64,000 nucleotides of DNA from Perognathus longimembris pacificus. Lineage: Eukaryota > Chordata > Mammalia > Rodentia > Heteromyidae. The notes under the pieces are model-generated. The model did no database searches, was not told the origin of the DNA, and saw nothing but the letters and a program-made list of their open reading frames with translations. The DNA is taken from positions 78,120 through 142,119 of the forward strand of contig NW_025958713.1 of assembly GCF_023159225.1 (NCBI RefSeq). Reading direction: 5' to 3'. Positions 32,991 to 44,606 of the stretch are shown piece after piece (positions within the stretch are counted from its first letter, which is position 1; each line of letters opens with the position of its first letter). The position numbers and the translations under genes are program-made.

Positions 32991-35900
32991 TACTCCATTC
33001 TATTCTATCCTAGAATATTCTACTCCATTCTATTCTATTCTATTCTTTTCTAGAATTTTCTACTCCATTCGATTCTATTCTATTCCATTCCATTCTTGAA
33101 TATTCTGGAATATTCTACTCCATTCTATTCCATTCAATTCTAGAATATTCTACTCCATTCTATTCTATTCCATTCCATTCCATTCTAGAATATTCTACTC
33201 CATTCTATTCTATTCTATTCCAGATTATTCTACTCTATTCTACTCCATTCTATTGTATCCTAGAATATTCTACTGCATTCTATTGTATTCTAGAATATTC
33301 TACTCCATTCTATTCTATTGCATTCTATTCCATTCCATTCTAGAATATTCTACTCCATTCTATTCTACTCTAGCTCTATTATGTACTCAAATCCATTGTG
33401 ACCTCACATTCATTACAACTTCGTGCCCATTTGGCTTCACATAAATTCCGTCCTCATATCAGTTAGGACCTTGGCCTACTGTGAACAAAAACTCACTATG
33501 TCCTCACATTCCCTCTTCCCTCACACACATTAGACACATATTCACTGTCACATCACAATGATTTCAATGCATTGTGAACTCACACACACTATGACCTCAC
33601 ATCTGTCAGGAAGTAGGCATGCTGAGTTTAAGTTACTTCTTTCAGCCCTCCTAGTGCCTCTTGCAAGGTGGAGGGAATTCTCCACTCCATGATGAAAAGC
33701 CTAGAGGTGAGAGCGGCATTTCATTGAATGCAGGTGAATTCGACATCATGCCCATTGTCCCTTCACTCTTCTGATTAAGACCTCAAATCCATTTAATGTT
33801 ACACACATGGTGTGTGTGTGGGGGGGGCTCCTGCTCATTGTGTCCTCAGCTCATTTGCATTTAACAGCCATTAGAACTTCATGCCATTATTAAGACCTCA
33901 CGTACCCTCTGACCTCACACCGACAAATACCTAATACATTCTGTGCACTTCACATTTTGACCTCCTGCCTATTAGACCCAATCTCACTTCATACCAATAA
34001 GACCTCAGATCCATTGTGACCTCATGAACCTTGTGACCACATAGCTCCAATTGGGACCTTGTTGTGATCATTGTGACCTCACCCATATTTTGACCTCATA
34101 TCCCACTAGGGTCTCACATCCATATGGTCCTCATGCTCATTGTGACCACAAACACATTTTGACACTACAAACAATAGGACCTTAGTATAGTTTGGTCTTA
34201 CACTCTCCGAATCTCACACTGATTTTGTCAACTTTCCCAGTTTGAACTACATATCCATTAGGTATACATCTATTATGAAACACAATTTTTGACATCACAC
34301 ACATTGTGAACTCACAATTGTTTCTATGTTCTATCCGTTATGACCTCACACCCATGATTACTTATAAAATCTGAGGATATCACATCTATTATGTCTTCAT
34401 GCCCATGTGGTATCATGCCCATTTTGACCACATTTCACACTCATGCTTCACTCCCATGGTGACCCTGCATTCACTGTGACTACATGGATATTAGCACCTC
34501 CCACCCCTTAGGATATCATACACATCGTGTCCTAGTTGCCATTGTGGCTTCACATCAACTAATACCTAACACCCATTGTGACCTCACACTCATTGTGACT
34601 TCACACACATAAGAGAGTCACTCATTGGGATATCATACCCATACCCTCAATTGGACCTGACACCCACAGTAATATTACCTATTAAGATTCATGCCAATTG
34701 TGATAGTATACCAAATACCTATTAGGACCTAATACCCATTGGGACTACAAACCCATTGGGACCACATGCACATTAAAATCTTACACCCATTGGGACCCTT
34801 GCCCATTTGAAATTCAACACCCATTTTGACCTCATGTCCAGTGGGACCTCAAACACTTGATAGGACCTCATGCCTATTGACCAACACCCACCAGGGCCTC
34901 ATGGCCATTATGACAGCATGTGTGACCTTACACCAACTTGTACACTGTCACACACATTGTCATTCCAAATCAGTTATGACCACAAGCCTCTTGGGATCAC
35001 ACACCCATGCAACCTTATGCCAATTATGACTTAAGGTACCTACTTATTGTGACCTCAAACCCTGTACCACCTCACACTCATTAGGAATAATGGTCACTGT
35101 GAACTCAAAAATATTAAGACGTGACATCCATTGTTACTTCAAACTTCTCATTAGAAATATAAACATTTTTTACTTCATACCCATTAGGATCATGTGCTCA
35201 TAAGGATCTAACACGCATTGTGACTTCATACCCAGGTGACTTCACAACCAGTAGCAGCATAGGCTATTTGATCTCACTCACAGTGATCGCCTATCCATTA
35301 GGACTATAACCCCATTGACCTCAGGCCTATTAAGATCTTATTCTCATTGTGGATTTACAAACACCATTGGGACCTGACAGCCATTGTGACCTCACAACTA
35401 TTGTGACAGCATATTCAGTGTAAACTTATTAGATCCTTACACCCCTGTGTGGGAAGAATCACACCAAGAAGAACTTTATACAACTTTTGACCTCATATTC
35501 AGTGTGATCTTATACTCATTAGACGTTACAAATATGAGGATCTTACACACCCATTGAGATCTTGTGCCCATCATAACTTCATATCCACTGTGTCATCATG
35601 AAGATTTGGACCTTATACCCATTGTGACCTCACACACACTACATCCTCACACCCACTATAAACCCTCTGTGACTTAACATCATGTAATCTAAGATTTAAG
35701 CCCTCTGAATCCTCAGGTTCTCTTAGGAACTCACCTGCATTATGTATTCACATCTATTATGACCTCATTCAGCTGTGGCCTCACATCTTTGTGACTCCAC
35801 ATTCGCTATGATATTACAGCCAATATGACCACATTCTCATTGTGACCTCACACCCATTATGATCTCACAAACATTATACCTCATGTACATTGTGATTTCA

Positions 35901-37196
35901 TAACATTATAATCTCTCATCCATTAGGGCTACACACCATTTGACCTCAAGACATCTAGTACTTCACACCAGTGGTGAACTTACCCTACTAACACTTAACC
36001 CTCATTTTTAACTCACACCCATTATTATTAAATTCCCAGTGTGAGCCCAACTCCATTACAACCTATGATCATTCTGATCTCATGCCCACTGTGATCTCTC
36101 CTCAATAAGGATTGTGATCAGTTGTGATCTCTCATTTATTGGGACCTCATCATTATTAATAACTCATGCCCATTAATAGCTTGACCATAAACATTTCTTT
36201 GGACCTGATATTCATTTTGATCTAGTACCTTCATTAGAAGGTCACACCTCGTGACCTCATGCCCATTGTGATCGTGAAACTTCCATTTGGTTCTCATGTC
36301 CAGTGAAGTCCTACCCACTGTAAAGTCACATTCCGCATTACGACCTCACATCCATGAAAATATTATGATATTTATGACATCATATACATTTTGACCTCAC
36401 ATACATTAGGCTCTCACACCAGTTGTGACCTAACACACATTGTGCCTTTAATCTCACTGTGCCCTCACATTCAATATTCATATTCATTGTACCCTCATAC
36501 CCCATTTGAACCCTACACCCATTTTCACTCCTGATCATTATGACCACACACCAATTGTGACCTCACACCCATTGTGCCTTCAATCTCACTGTGAACTCAT
36601 ATTCCATATTTTTATAGTGATCTCTCACCTCTATTAGGACCTCATATCTACTGTAACATAATGCTCACTAGAATTTCATACTCACTGTTACCTCAGTGCT
36701 TTGAGACCTGACATCTACTATAACTTTATGCTCATTAGGACTCATACCATTATGACCTCACAAACACTAGGATCTGATTTACATCTTGTCGTCACACCAA
36801 TTATGGTTTACATCTATTAGGATTTCATGCCCATTGTGATCCATCTATTGTGAGTCCATTAAGTTCAAGCACATTGTAACCTTATACAATTTGTGAACTC
36901 ACTGTCATTATGACTTCACACAAATTCAAACCTCACACCCTTTGTGACCACACATCAATTGTGATTTCATATCTGTTATGACCTCATGCCCATTGAGAAC
37001 TAACACTTGGTAGTACCTTTGACAATATGGACCTCATAAATATTGTGACCTCACACATATTATGACCTAACACTCATTGTAGCCTAAAACACATTAGTAC
37101 CTAACACACGCTTTTATACCTCAGGCCCATGTTGCCTCACACTGTTTTGGACATCATACCACTTGTAATCTCACACCCATTGTGATATCACACCCC

Positions 37197-37543
37197 TGCG
37201 GCGGGCGGCAACCTCGTCCAGCGAGGAAAGGCGACCACCACACGAGGATCCTTCCCAATCACATTTTATTGAGGAGCCGCTTGGTTGAGGGAGAGCTGAA
37301 GCGAGGGGCACCAAAAGGCCAAAACCGCCTGCTTATATACCGTTGGGTGAGCATGGGTCGTTCCCTGATTGGTCTGTGACTGGTTGCTACTAGCAGCTGC
37401 CACGGGATTGGCTGGGACTAGAACTCACTTGCGCATGCGCAGGGTTCAGGCCGGTAAATCCGTTAGGCTTTGCCGTTATTTACCAGTAAGGCTGCAAGGA
37501 AGTAGGAGCCATCTTGTAATGGCCTTGTTGCCGGCTTCCTGCA
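37197..37543 (-). mobile_element. IAP 3' LTR
   Basis: TG...CA termini on the minus strand (TGCAGGAAGCC to CCCGCCGCA). TATATAAG lies at 37332-37339 and AATAAA at 37265-37270. Confidence 0.9.
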
Positions 37544-37556
37544 GTTCCCCCTTTTT
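37544..37556 (-). promoter_or_regulatory. IAP polypurine tract
   Basis: AAAAAGGGGGAAC directly upstream (minus strand) of the 3' LTR, the plus-strand DNA priming site in reverse transcription. Confidence 0.85.
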
Positions 37557-37818
37557 GTTTTTGTGCAGGTAAGAGTAGAGGTCTGATCTCTGTGTGCTAT
37601 TTTGGAACATTGTACTGGCTTTCACTTAGGAGGCGCCTTCCCAAGGACTACCAGACCCGTCCGATGCCTTTTTTACAGAGGTGGGGCCTAGGGCATCAAC
37701 CCACATGCCATCAGACTTGCTCTTCTTGGGGCCTATTACCATAGGACTCCCAAGTGCGGTGCTATTGCCCGGCATCCTGCTCTGCTCAAATGCACGCCTA
37801 TCCCTAGTGCAAGTGAAG

Positions 37819-38232
37819 CTACCAGCTTCCTGGGGTGCAAAGGCCGTGCAATTGAGGGCTTAGTCCCTTTTTAGGGCTGAAAGCCAAATCTGGGGGGAAG
37901 CTCCATACTCCAAGGCGGCTAAAGCCTGTGAAATTACAACCTTGTCCCTTCGTGTTTGGGTTCGCAGGTGACAGACCAACCAGAGGCAGACCATACTGCC
38001 CCCTAGGCATAGTAGTAAAAATACGAGTAATACATGGGACTTCCATGTTGCAGTCTGCAGAAAACAAGGTGGGGAGGAAGGGAGAATCTGCATGCAAGGG
38101 CATAGGTACTGGCCATGCCTTAGTCACAGCCCATAGTGTCATTTCTTTTGCTGCCATCGGGGCTGCAGTCAGCACTGTTGCAAGTAGCAGGGGGATCAGT
38201 TGTACCACAGGGCAAGTGGATGGTGTCTTCAT
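37819..38232 (-). pseudogene. IAP-element env N-terminal fragment
   Basis: A 137-residue frame beginning with a signal-peptide-like segment ([17 protein letters not shown] at about residues 9-25), followed by a cysteine-containing surface-subunit-like region. It ends at a stop long before any membrane anchor. The rest of env (37557-37818) has no open frame. It lies just after the integrase end at 38245-38355, as expected for a pol-env junction. No function is expected. Confidence 0.55.
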
Positions 38233-38244
38233 CTTGCGGGTCTT

Positions 38245-38357
38245 TATTCGTTTCCACAGGCCTGGTCAATCTCGTTGGCACCCAGTGAGGCACTTCTTGG
38301 CCCTGAGGAAAAACACAAACAGCTCCCCTGGATCTCGTTATCACCAGATCCGGTCCA
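38245..38357 (-). pseudogene. IAP integrase C-terminal fragment fused behind gag
   Basis: The minus-strand frame shows [10 protein letters not shown] and WVPTRLTR, the C-terminal DNA-binding end of betaretroviral integrase. It abuts gag at about 38357 in a different frame, marking the deletion of nucleocapsid, protease, reverse transcriptase and most of integrase. Confidence 0.7.
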
Positions 38358-39939
38358 TGTTAATAAAGCAGCCCTTCTGTTTGTCGTCCCTAGCCACGCG
38401 AGCGGCAGAAAGCACAGCCGCCGCCAAGCCTGCATTTGTCAATGGGCCTCCCACCTCTCGGCAAGCTTTTACCCATGCCTCAAGGCCCTTTTCCTTTATA
38501 GGAATTATCACTCTTTTACATTCCTTGGTACTTTGCTCATAGATTATTTGTTGTACAAGTGGCATGGCAGCATCCAAATTCCCAAGTACACGCTCCGCCG
38601 TCTCAAGCATGCGTGCCACAAAATCAGAAAATGGTTCATTGGGCGCCTGAATCACTTTTGTAAGGTTGCCAGCCACCTCTCCTTTGTTTGGCAAGGCCCG
38701 CCAAGCCTTGTAAAATATCTCATTTACCTGGCGGTAGACTTCAAAGGGGTAGGTGGTCTGTTCCACTGCATAAGCTCCCTGTCCTAGAAGCATGTCCACC
38801 GACCATTCGGCTCTCCCTTCTTGGAGATTCTTTCTGAATTGTATTTGTGCCTTGTCCTGAACAATGGACCTAAAGTCAAGGAACTGCCCATGACTGAGAC
38901 ATGTGCGCGCAATCTCAAACCAATCCGTGGGCGTCATGGCATTAACCGTGAGTCGCCGCAATAAAGCAGTGGTATAACTGGCTGTAACTCCATATGTGCG
39001 CACTGACTCCATTAGATCCCTTAGTTGTTTATAAGAGACTGGCTCATAGGTCCTTTCATCTGTTATTGGGTTCTCAAAGACTGGAAAAGCCGTGGCCAAC
39101 CTAGACCACGTACTTCTCTTTATGAAGTTGCTCCGCCCGGACACCGCATAAGGCGGGGGGGCAGAGGGTGTTTTTTGCCTGGGGGCCCTGGCCCCAAGGG
39201 GGTAACCAGGTCCGTATCTGTCCTTTTCGTACCTAGCAGCGGCTTCCTCCAAGCCCTCTTCATCTTCTGGGCTCAGCTCGCTACCCGAGGTATGGCCACT
39301 CTCGGCCTCGCTCTCTGATTCACTGCCCTCTATACTAAGAGCTGAGAAGGAGTTATCAATCTTAAATTCCTCCAAAGAAGGATACAATGGGGCAACTGGT
39401 CCTTGTCCCTTTTGAGTTTGCTTTTGTTTCTGTCTTGTCCCCACCGCCTGCGCGATCGAGGATTTTCCGGAGGGCTGCAGTCCCTCCTCCAGACCCTCAT
39501 GGGGTCTCCCTTTTCTTTCTTTCATCTTTTTATTTTTATTTTCCTTTTTTTTATTTTCCTTAGGCCTAACCACTTCCCCCTTTACTGATGAGGATTCCGA
39601 AAGACTATCCTGGTGCTTACTAAGGGCCCTTTGACCTTCCTTTATAAGATCTATGGAGTGTCCATCTTCCAGGCATGAGCGTACCATGCGCCATAAGGGC
39701 ATCGTTGCTCTAGAGATCTCACCCTTTTCCTGAGCGCTGTCTAAATCCCTGCCTAACTTGTCCCAGCAAACGAGGGTCAAGCCGCCAGAAACCGCGAACC
39801 ACGGTGCCTGTTGGTCTATATCAGTAAGAACCTTCTTGATAGTTGCCTTGCCAACCTTAAGACCGCGCTGTTTCAGCAATGTCTGAAGAGGAGTGTAAAG
39901 GTCCTCAGAACCGGTTGTTTTCCCCTGAGAATTTCCCAT
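38341..39939 (-). CDS. gag: IAP Gag polyprotein, intact matrix-capsid, nucleocapsid deleted
   Basis: A 532-residue open frame. MGNSQG at the start is an N-myristoylation signal for membrane targeting of matrix. A Lys/Glu-rich linker lies at 118-150. PSAPPPY at 258-264 overlaps PSAP-type and PPxY-type late-domain motifs, used to recruit ESCRT/NEDD4 factors. Capsid follows, with the major homology region at about 431-451 ([11 protein letters not shown]). The frame ends at KGCF, where the first nucleocapsid zinc knuckle would begin, then runs six residues into foreign sequence. Such a Gag could assemble but lacks the zinc-knuckle RNA-binding part. No internal stops, consistent with a recent insertion. 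A plausible splice donor (CAG/GTATGT) lies in the leader near 40200. Confidence 0.9.
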   Translation of the reverse strand: MGNSQGKTTGSEDLYTPLQTLLKQRGLKVGKATIKKVLTDIDQQAPWFAVSGGLTLVCWDKLGRDLDSAQEKGEISRATMPLWRMVRSCLEDGHSIDLIKEGQRALSKHQDSLSESSSVKGEVVRPKENKKKENKNKKMKERKGRPHEGLEEGLQPSGKSSIAQAVGTRQKQKQTQKGQGPVAPLYPSLEEFKIDNSFSALSIEGSESESEAESGHTSGSELSPEDEEGLEEAAARYEKDRYGPGYPLGARAPRQKTPSAPPPYAVSGRSNFIKRSTWSRLATAFPVFENPITDERTYEPVSYKQLRDLMESVRTYGVTASYTTALLRRLTVNAMTPTDWFEIARTCLSHGQFLDFRSIVQDKAQIQFRKNLQEGRAEWSVDMLLGQGAYAVEQTTYPFEVYRQVNEIFYKAWRALPNKGEVAGNLTKVIQAPNEPFSDFVARMLETAERVLGNLDAAMPLVQQIIYEQSTKECKRVIIPIKEKGLEAWVKACREVGGPLTNAGLAAAVLSAARVARDDKQKGCFINMDRIW

Positions 39940-40038
39940 GTTGCACCCTTATCTACGAGTGTCTTATCCACGGGTGAAAACCACGTTATCTACCGTGGGC
40001 TTACTTTCACTTTTAACTTACTCTAGATCAATGCAGCG

Positions 40039-40113
40039 GCACTCTTTTCCAGGTTCGTCACAGGCACTCTTTTCCAGGTTCGTCACAGGCACTCTTTTCC
40101 AGGTTCGTCACAG
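40039..40113 (-). repeat. Three tandem 25-bp repeats in the IAP leader
   Basis: Three copies of a 25-bp unit, each containing ACTCTTTTCCAGGTTCGTCA on the plus strand, between primer site and gag. Confidence 0.9.
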
Positions 40114-40259
40114 CGCAAACAGAGCAAGCACACACCAGCCACCAGCACTCACAGCGGAAGGATAATAAGAAACACCAGACAGGAACGGCAGTCCACATAC
40201 CTGAGGGAAGTTACCTCCTCATGTGTTGGGTTCTGGATCCTCTTCGACCCCTCGCCTGG

Positions 40260-40277
40260 TCCCGGGTTTCGGCACCA
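40260..40277 (-). promoter_or_regulatory. IAP primer-binding site, tRNA-Phe
   Basis: TGGTGCCGAAACCCGGGA two bases after the 5' LTR on the minus strand, complementary to the 3' end of tRNA-Phe, the primer used by IAP elements. Confidence 0.9.
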
Positions 40278-40279
40278 GT

Positions 40280-40626
40280 TGCGGCGGGCGGCAACCTCGT
40301 CCAGCGAGGAAAGGCGACCACCACACGAGGATCCTTCCCAATCACATTTTATTGAGGAGCCGCTTGGTTGAGGGAGAGCTGAAGCGAGGGGCACCAAAAG
40401 GCCAAAACCGCCTGCTTATATACCGTTGGGTGAGCATGGGTCGTTCCCTGATTGGTCTGTGACTGGTTGCTACTAGCAGCTGCCACGGGATTGGCTGGGA
40501 CTAGAACTCACTTGCGCATGCGCAGGGTTCAGGCCGGTAAATCCGTTAGGCTTTGCCGTTATTTACCAGTAAGGCTGCAAGGAAGTAGGAGCCATCTTGT
40601 AATGGCCTTGTTGCCGGCTTCCTGCA
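40280..40626 (-). mobile_element. IAP 5' LTR
   Basis: Same 347 bp as the 3' LTR. TATATAAG at 40415-40422 would start transcription toward gag; AATAAA is at 40348-40353. Confidence 0.9.
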
Positions 40627-42800
40627 CACCCCCATTAACATTATTTTCCTTACTATGTATAGGACCTCGAAAACAATGTGCCTTGATGGCAATGTGATGT
40701 CACACCTCATACACACCCTCAATTAATAACACAGGGCCAATTTGGACTAAAACAAATTAGGAACTCACACTGGTTGTGATCTCATATCCATAGTGACTTC
40801 ATGCATATTACCCATTTGGACCTCATATATAGAATGACCTTTTGCATATTGGGAGCATGCACAGTACTTTGTGACCTCACCTCCAACCATGGTCTCATAC
40901 CCTGTAACAATTTAGGACCTGAGACCCAATGACACAATACCCATTTGGGATCTTATGAACTTCTTGAGTTATATTCATTGTGGTCTCACACTCCCTAGTA
41001 GAAACTCATATTCATTGGCACCTCATACCCATTAACACCTCATAACTCATCAGCACCACATGCTAATCATGACCACATGTCCATTGTGAGCACCTACTCA
41101 TTAGGATCTCTTGGTTGGTGTGAACCTCTATCCATTGTGAAATCACACTTTTTAAGACCTCAAACCTCATACGCCTTGTGAACTCACATCCACTACAACC
41201 TTAAGCCTAGTATATTCTCAACCCCACTGCACTATCACATCAATTCAGACTACACACTGTAATCTCACAATAATTAGTACTCCACTCTGATTATGATGTC
41301 ACATTCATTTATGAACTCATGACCATTAACATTTCAAACCCATTATGACCTCCAAAAATACAGTCACCACAAACACTCTATTAAGAACTCATGCCCCCAT
41401 TATGACTCTACACTCACTGACACTTCATGTCCATTAGGACCTCATGCCCACTATAACATCACAACTTTTAAAATTAATTAGGACCTCCTGTTATTGTACC
41501 TCTCATACAAATTAGGACTTTATGCTCTTTGCAAACCCACATCAATTATGACAACACTCATTAGGTCTTCATACTCTTTGGACCCCACACCAATTTGAAA
41601 TTCACACTTATTGTCTTCTTCTACCTTTTGTGATTTCACAAATGTCAGGACCTCTTCCTATTCAAAGATCACAACTATTTTCATGGCCATTATAACCTCT
41701 TGCCAAACATGTTCTGACACCACTAGGACCTTGCCCACCATGACATTCGCCACTTCCATTAAGGCCTCAAAATTCATTGGACTCTCACAGTCATTGAACC
41801 TCACTCATAGTGACTTTATGACCATTATTGGTTCATACCTCTGTGACTCATGACAAATGTAACCTTGCCCATTGTGACTTCACACACCCCTTTAGAATTC
41901 ACAGACCTTAGACCCCATAGTCATTGCACCATACAACAGTAAGCCTTAGTTCCCATTGTTACCTCTCATTTATTGTGATACACCCCTCTAGGCTTATACT
42001 CCTATTAGAAGTTCATACTTATTTTGTACTCATGCTCATGTTGATCTAACACCTACTGTAATCTTTGTCTTAACATTTACTAGACCCTCATATGCATTAT
42101 GACTTCATATCCATTAGGACTTTAGAAGCATAGTGATCTCATACCCCAAAAACCATCGCTTTATACAACCTATTAGAAGACCATTCCCCTTGTGAACTCA
42201 CACACAATGCTACCTCACAGCCATTAGGACCTTAGAAACTTGAGCACTGCACACACTGTGGCTCACAACCTTTGAGATCTCAAAATGTGTCCCTCACAGC
42301 CATTGAGACTACACACTCTCATTAGAACTTCACAATTACTATACCTAATGTTACCTCATCATGACTGGGAACAGTTTCTCATTGTGACATGTTCATTATA
42401 ACCTAACAATTCCTATGATTTCATAGCTCTTTTATATACTCACACCCATTTTGACCTCACACTCATTATAATTTCATGCGCATTTGGCTTCACATCAATT
42501 GTGATCTCATATCAGTTAGGACATTGGCCTACTGTGAACTCAACCTCACTATGTCCTCACATTCACTGTCCACTCACACCCATTAGACACGTATACATTG
42601 TCATATGACAATGTTTAGGACCTCAATGCATCGTGAACTCATATGCACTGTGACCTCACATATATCAGGACCTCCTAATGTGATAGGGAGGCTGAGTCTA
42701 AGTCACTTCTTGCAGCCATCCTAGTGCTTCTTACTATGTGGAGGGAATTCTCCCCTAAGTGATGGAAAGCCTAGAGGTGAGACAGGCAATTCATTGAATG

Positions 42801-43158
42801 CAGGTCCCCAGCACAATGTGAGCTAGTAGGCCTCTGCTTCAGAGAAGTGCAGATGTCATAGCATTAGGAAAGCTTTGTATGTAGAAAATGCTCTGATTCT
42901 GCCTTAACTTCCTAAATGGCTTGAATCATCCACCTCTGTGTGGCCTGCCTGGGAATAAGGCAGAGGACCCCGCTGAGGTAAGTGGACTTCCGATCACTTG
43001 GGAAAGGGAGCGGGAGAGAGTACGAAAAGTATCCTCGGGAGTAAAATTTTATGGGACAAGATAACAGCTGCATGCTATACATGCAGGCCCTCAAAGGGAT
43101 ACTTCGTGCCCAGGGAGTGAAAGTTGGCATTGAGGAAGCATGCCCCTGGTTCCAATAG
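42801..43158 (+). pseudogene. ERV leader and gag N-terminus (right ERV)
   Basis: A leader with a GAGGTAAGT donor-like site (about 42973) precedes a gag start at 43049, MGQDNS, followed by LRAQGVKVG and IEEACPWFQ, then a stop at about 43156. Compared with the sister ERV gag at 47575, about 30 bp is missing between VKVG and IEEACP. No 5' LTR is present: ERV sequence begins directly after satellite-associated sequence. Confidence 0.65.
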
Positions 43159-43201
43159 TAAAGACCATTAACTTAGAAGTTTGGCAAAAAAATAAGAAAA
43201 A

Positions 43202-43399
43202 GGGGGCTGTGGATATGGCCTAATGGCAAGAGTGCTTACCTCCTCTATATGAAGCCCTGGGTTCAATAGTTCAGCACCACATATAGAGAAAACGGATAGA
43301 AGTGGCACTGTGATTCAAGTGGTAGTGTGCTACCCTTGAGCAAAAGGAAGCGAGAGACAGTGCTCAGGCCCTGAGTCTAAGCCCCAGGAGTGACCAAAA
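43202..43399 (+). mobile_element. IDL-Geo-like SINE
   Basis: Both halves are present: GGGGGCTGTGGATATGGCC at the start and GTGCTCAGGCCCTGAGTCTA near the end. It interrupts the gag remnant of the right ERV. Only its distal part is included in the inverted-repeat arm. Confidence 0.85.
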
Positions 43400-43520
43400 T
43401 AATAGGAAAGAGGATTCAGGGACATTATAACACAAATGGCCCTGAAAAAACCTCAGTGGGAATGGTTACACTTTGGAATCCTGTCCGAGATTGTTGGGAT
43501 CCTAGACATGAACAGATTAA
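43400..43520 (+). pseudogene. Gag remnant (right ERV)
   Basis: The frame GPEKTSVGMVTLWNPVRDCW continues the matrix region after the SINE. It matches the equivalent piece at 47718-47815 of the sister ERV. Confidence 0.6.
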
Positions 43521-44606
43521 ATTCAATCAGCTCTCCTTGGCGCAGCCCGCTCACAGAGGGGAGGGACATGAGTCTAGGGAATTGCTAACACCACCGAGTT
43601 AATTTCTCCTGACCCAGCGCTCTACTTCCATCCACCACTGAAATCTACAAATTTGCTCTCACACCCAGAGTAATTGATCACCGCTCAGTCCAGGGCACAG
43701 CAACTGGAGTGATGACCTGATTGCTGCTTGTCTCCTACATTTCAGCTGACCAGAGTAATACTGAGGACAATTGGTATTTAACTCCTGAGCTCCCCTAACC
43801 ACTTTCCATGGGAGGGGCACAATCTTCAATCTGCTCAAATTTGAGGCCAATCTTACAAATTTGTAATGTTTTACAGGACTTACCTGACTTCTATGAGCGC
43901 TCCGGCAGACGAAGTTCTCTCTGTCTCTCTCTCTTTTTCTGCTTCTCGCTTTCTAAATTCTGCCTGCTTTTGATTTAGGATGGGCTGGTACTAGCTTCCA
44001 AAGGCACCAATATTGGCTTAGCATCTGCTTTAAAAGACCCAAAGAAAGGTTTTCTATTCTTGTTATTGATGTTTGTTAAGCTTGGAGATTCAGTTAAATT
44101 CTGCTTGTTGCTGGCTAAATCCTAAGTTTTCTCTAGCATTGAGCACATGGTGAACAATAGAATTGGTTGGAGGTGGAAGCCCACCCATCCCCCAGGTGAT
44201 GGGCATGCCAAATTCCTGAAGGCTGAGCAGGGACTTGGAGACTCCAGCTCCTGGTAACCCTGCCCCCCACCCTGAACTCTGTACCTGTGACCTTGCAATT
44301 CAAATGTGCCTTGCAAGTCAAATGCTGGAAAGTGAAGGTGTCTTGCTGTGAGCCCGCTGTCTGTGTTCTGTTTGTGTCCTGTCTCCCATATCTTGGACCT
44401 TCTCTGGTCATAACATATCACTTCAGCTCCCCGTTGGAGCTAATCTGGTTTCTTAAAATGTGGCTTCTCCATTTCCTCGCCATATAATCTGGGAAAATTT
44501 TTGTTTGCTGAAAAGTTTTTTTGCTTTCTAACTGACCACGTGGTTCTAAAATATGGGCAAAATAATATCATTTTGCCAATGGAATTCCAGGAAAACTTAC
44601 ATGGCC
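43521..44606 (+). other. Non-coding block shared by both ERVs
   Basis: No retroviral coding frame is recognisable. The block is collinear with 48110-49044 of the sister ERV (shared words such as CTTCTATGAGCGCTC and AAAGAAAGGTTTTCTATTC), so it was already part of their common ancestor. Its origin (leader, captured host sequence or decayed gag-pro) is unknown. Confidence 0.6.

Larger units (their letters stand above)
17373..33372. repeat. Pentameric satellite, 16 kb, with strand switches
   Basis: Built almost wholly of 5-bp units: AGAAT, GGAAT, GGAGT and their reverse ATTCT. The clearest higher-order unit is 30 bp, made of one GGAGT, four AGAAT and one inverted ATTCT; it repeats exactly several times at 17524-17660. 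Other stretches have 35-60 bp spacing. The G/A-rich strand is plus at 17373-25000, minus at 25000-29137, plus at 29138-29658, minus at 29659-32750, plus at 32750-32977 and minus to 33372. The pentamers are related in sequence to human satellite II/III (GGAAT). Open frames in it (Ser/Tyr/Phe/Ile-rich) are artefacts. Confidence 0.95.
37197..40626 (-). mobile_element. IAP-type provirus, gag-only, young
   Basis: Complete insertion: 5' LTR 40280-40626, tRNA-Phe primer site, leader, gag, a fused integrase end and env start, polypurine tract, and 3' LTR 37197-37543. Flanking hexamers CACCCC at 37191-37196 and 40627-40632 form a 6-bp target duplication. Both LTRs are 347 bp and look identical by eye, which implies a very recent insertion. 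Protease, reverse transcriptase and most of integrase are deleted, so it can move only with helper enzymes. Confidence 0.9.
33373..42800 (+). repeat. 17-bp satellite with a higher-order period of about 5.6 kb
   Basis: Degenerate units such as CATTGTGACCTCACACC and CATTAGGACCTCATGCC, about 17 bp each. 33385-33750 and 42433-42800 are the same irregular series; both end in a non-satellite piece containing GGAGGGAATTCTCC and CTAGAGGTGAGA. Removing the IAP insertion, the spacing is about 5.6 kb. No gene other than the IAP is seen. Confidence 0.85.

Noticed and set aside
17373..33372. Ser/Tyr/Phe/Ile-rich open frames up to about 200 codons
   Set aside because: The pentamer repeat lacks stops in some frames by composition; no gene signal.
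37197..37543. Short open frames within the IAP LTRs
   Set aside because: Identical in both LTRs and antisense to the element; LTRs carry promoter and polyadenylation signals, not genes.
33373..42800. Regularly spaced repeats as a CRISPR array
   Set aside because: Units are tandem and degenerate with no unique spacers, in a rodent-type genome.
43659..44421. Minus-strand frames of 63-99 codons also seen at 5163-5925
   Set aside because: They lie in the non-coding ERV block, are duplicated only because of the inverted repeat, and show no domain.
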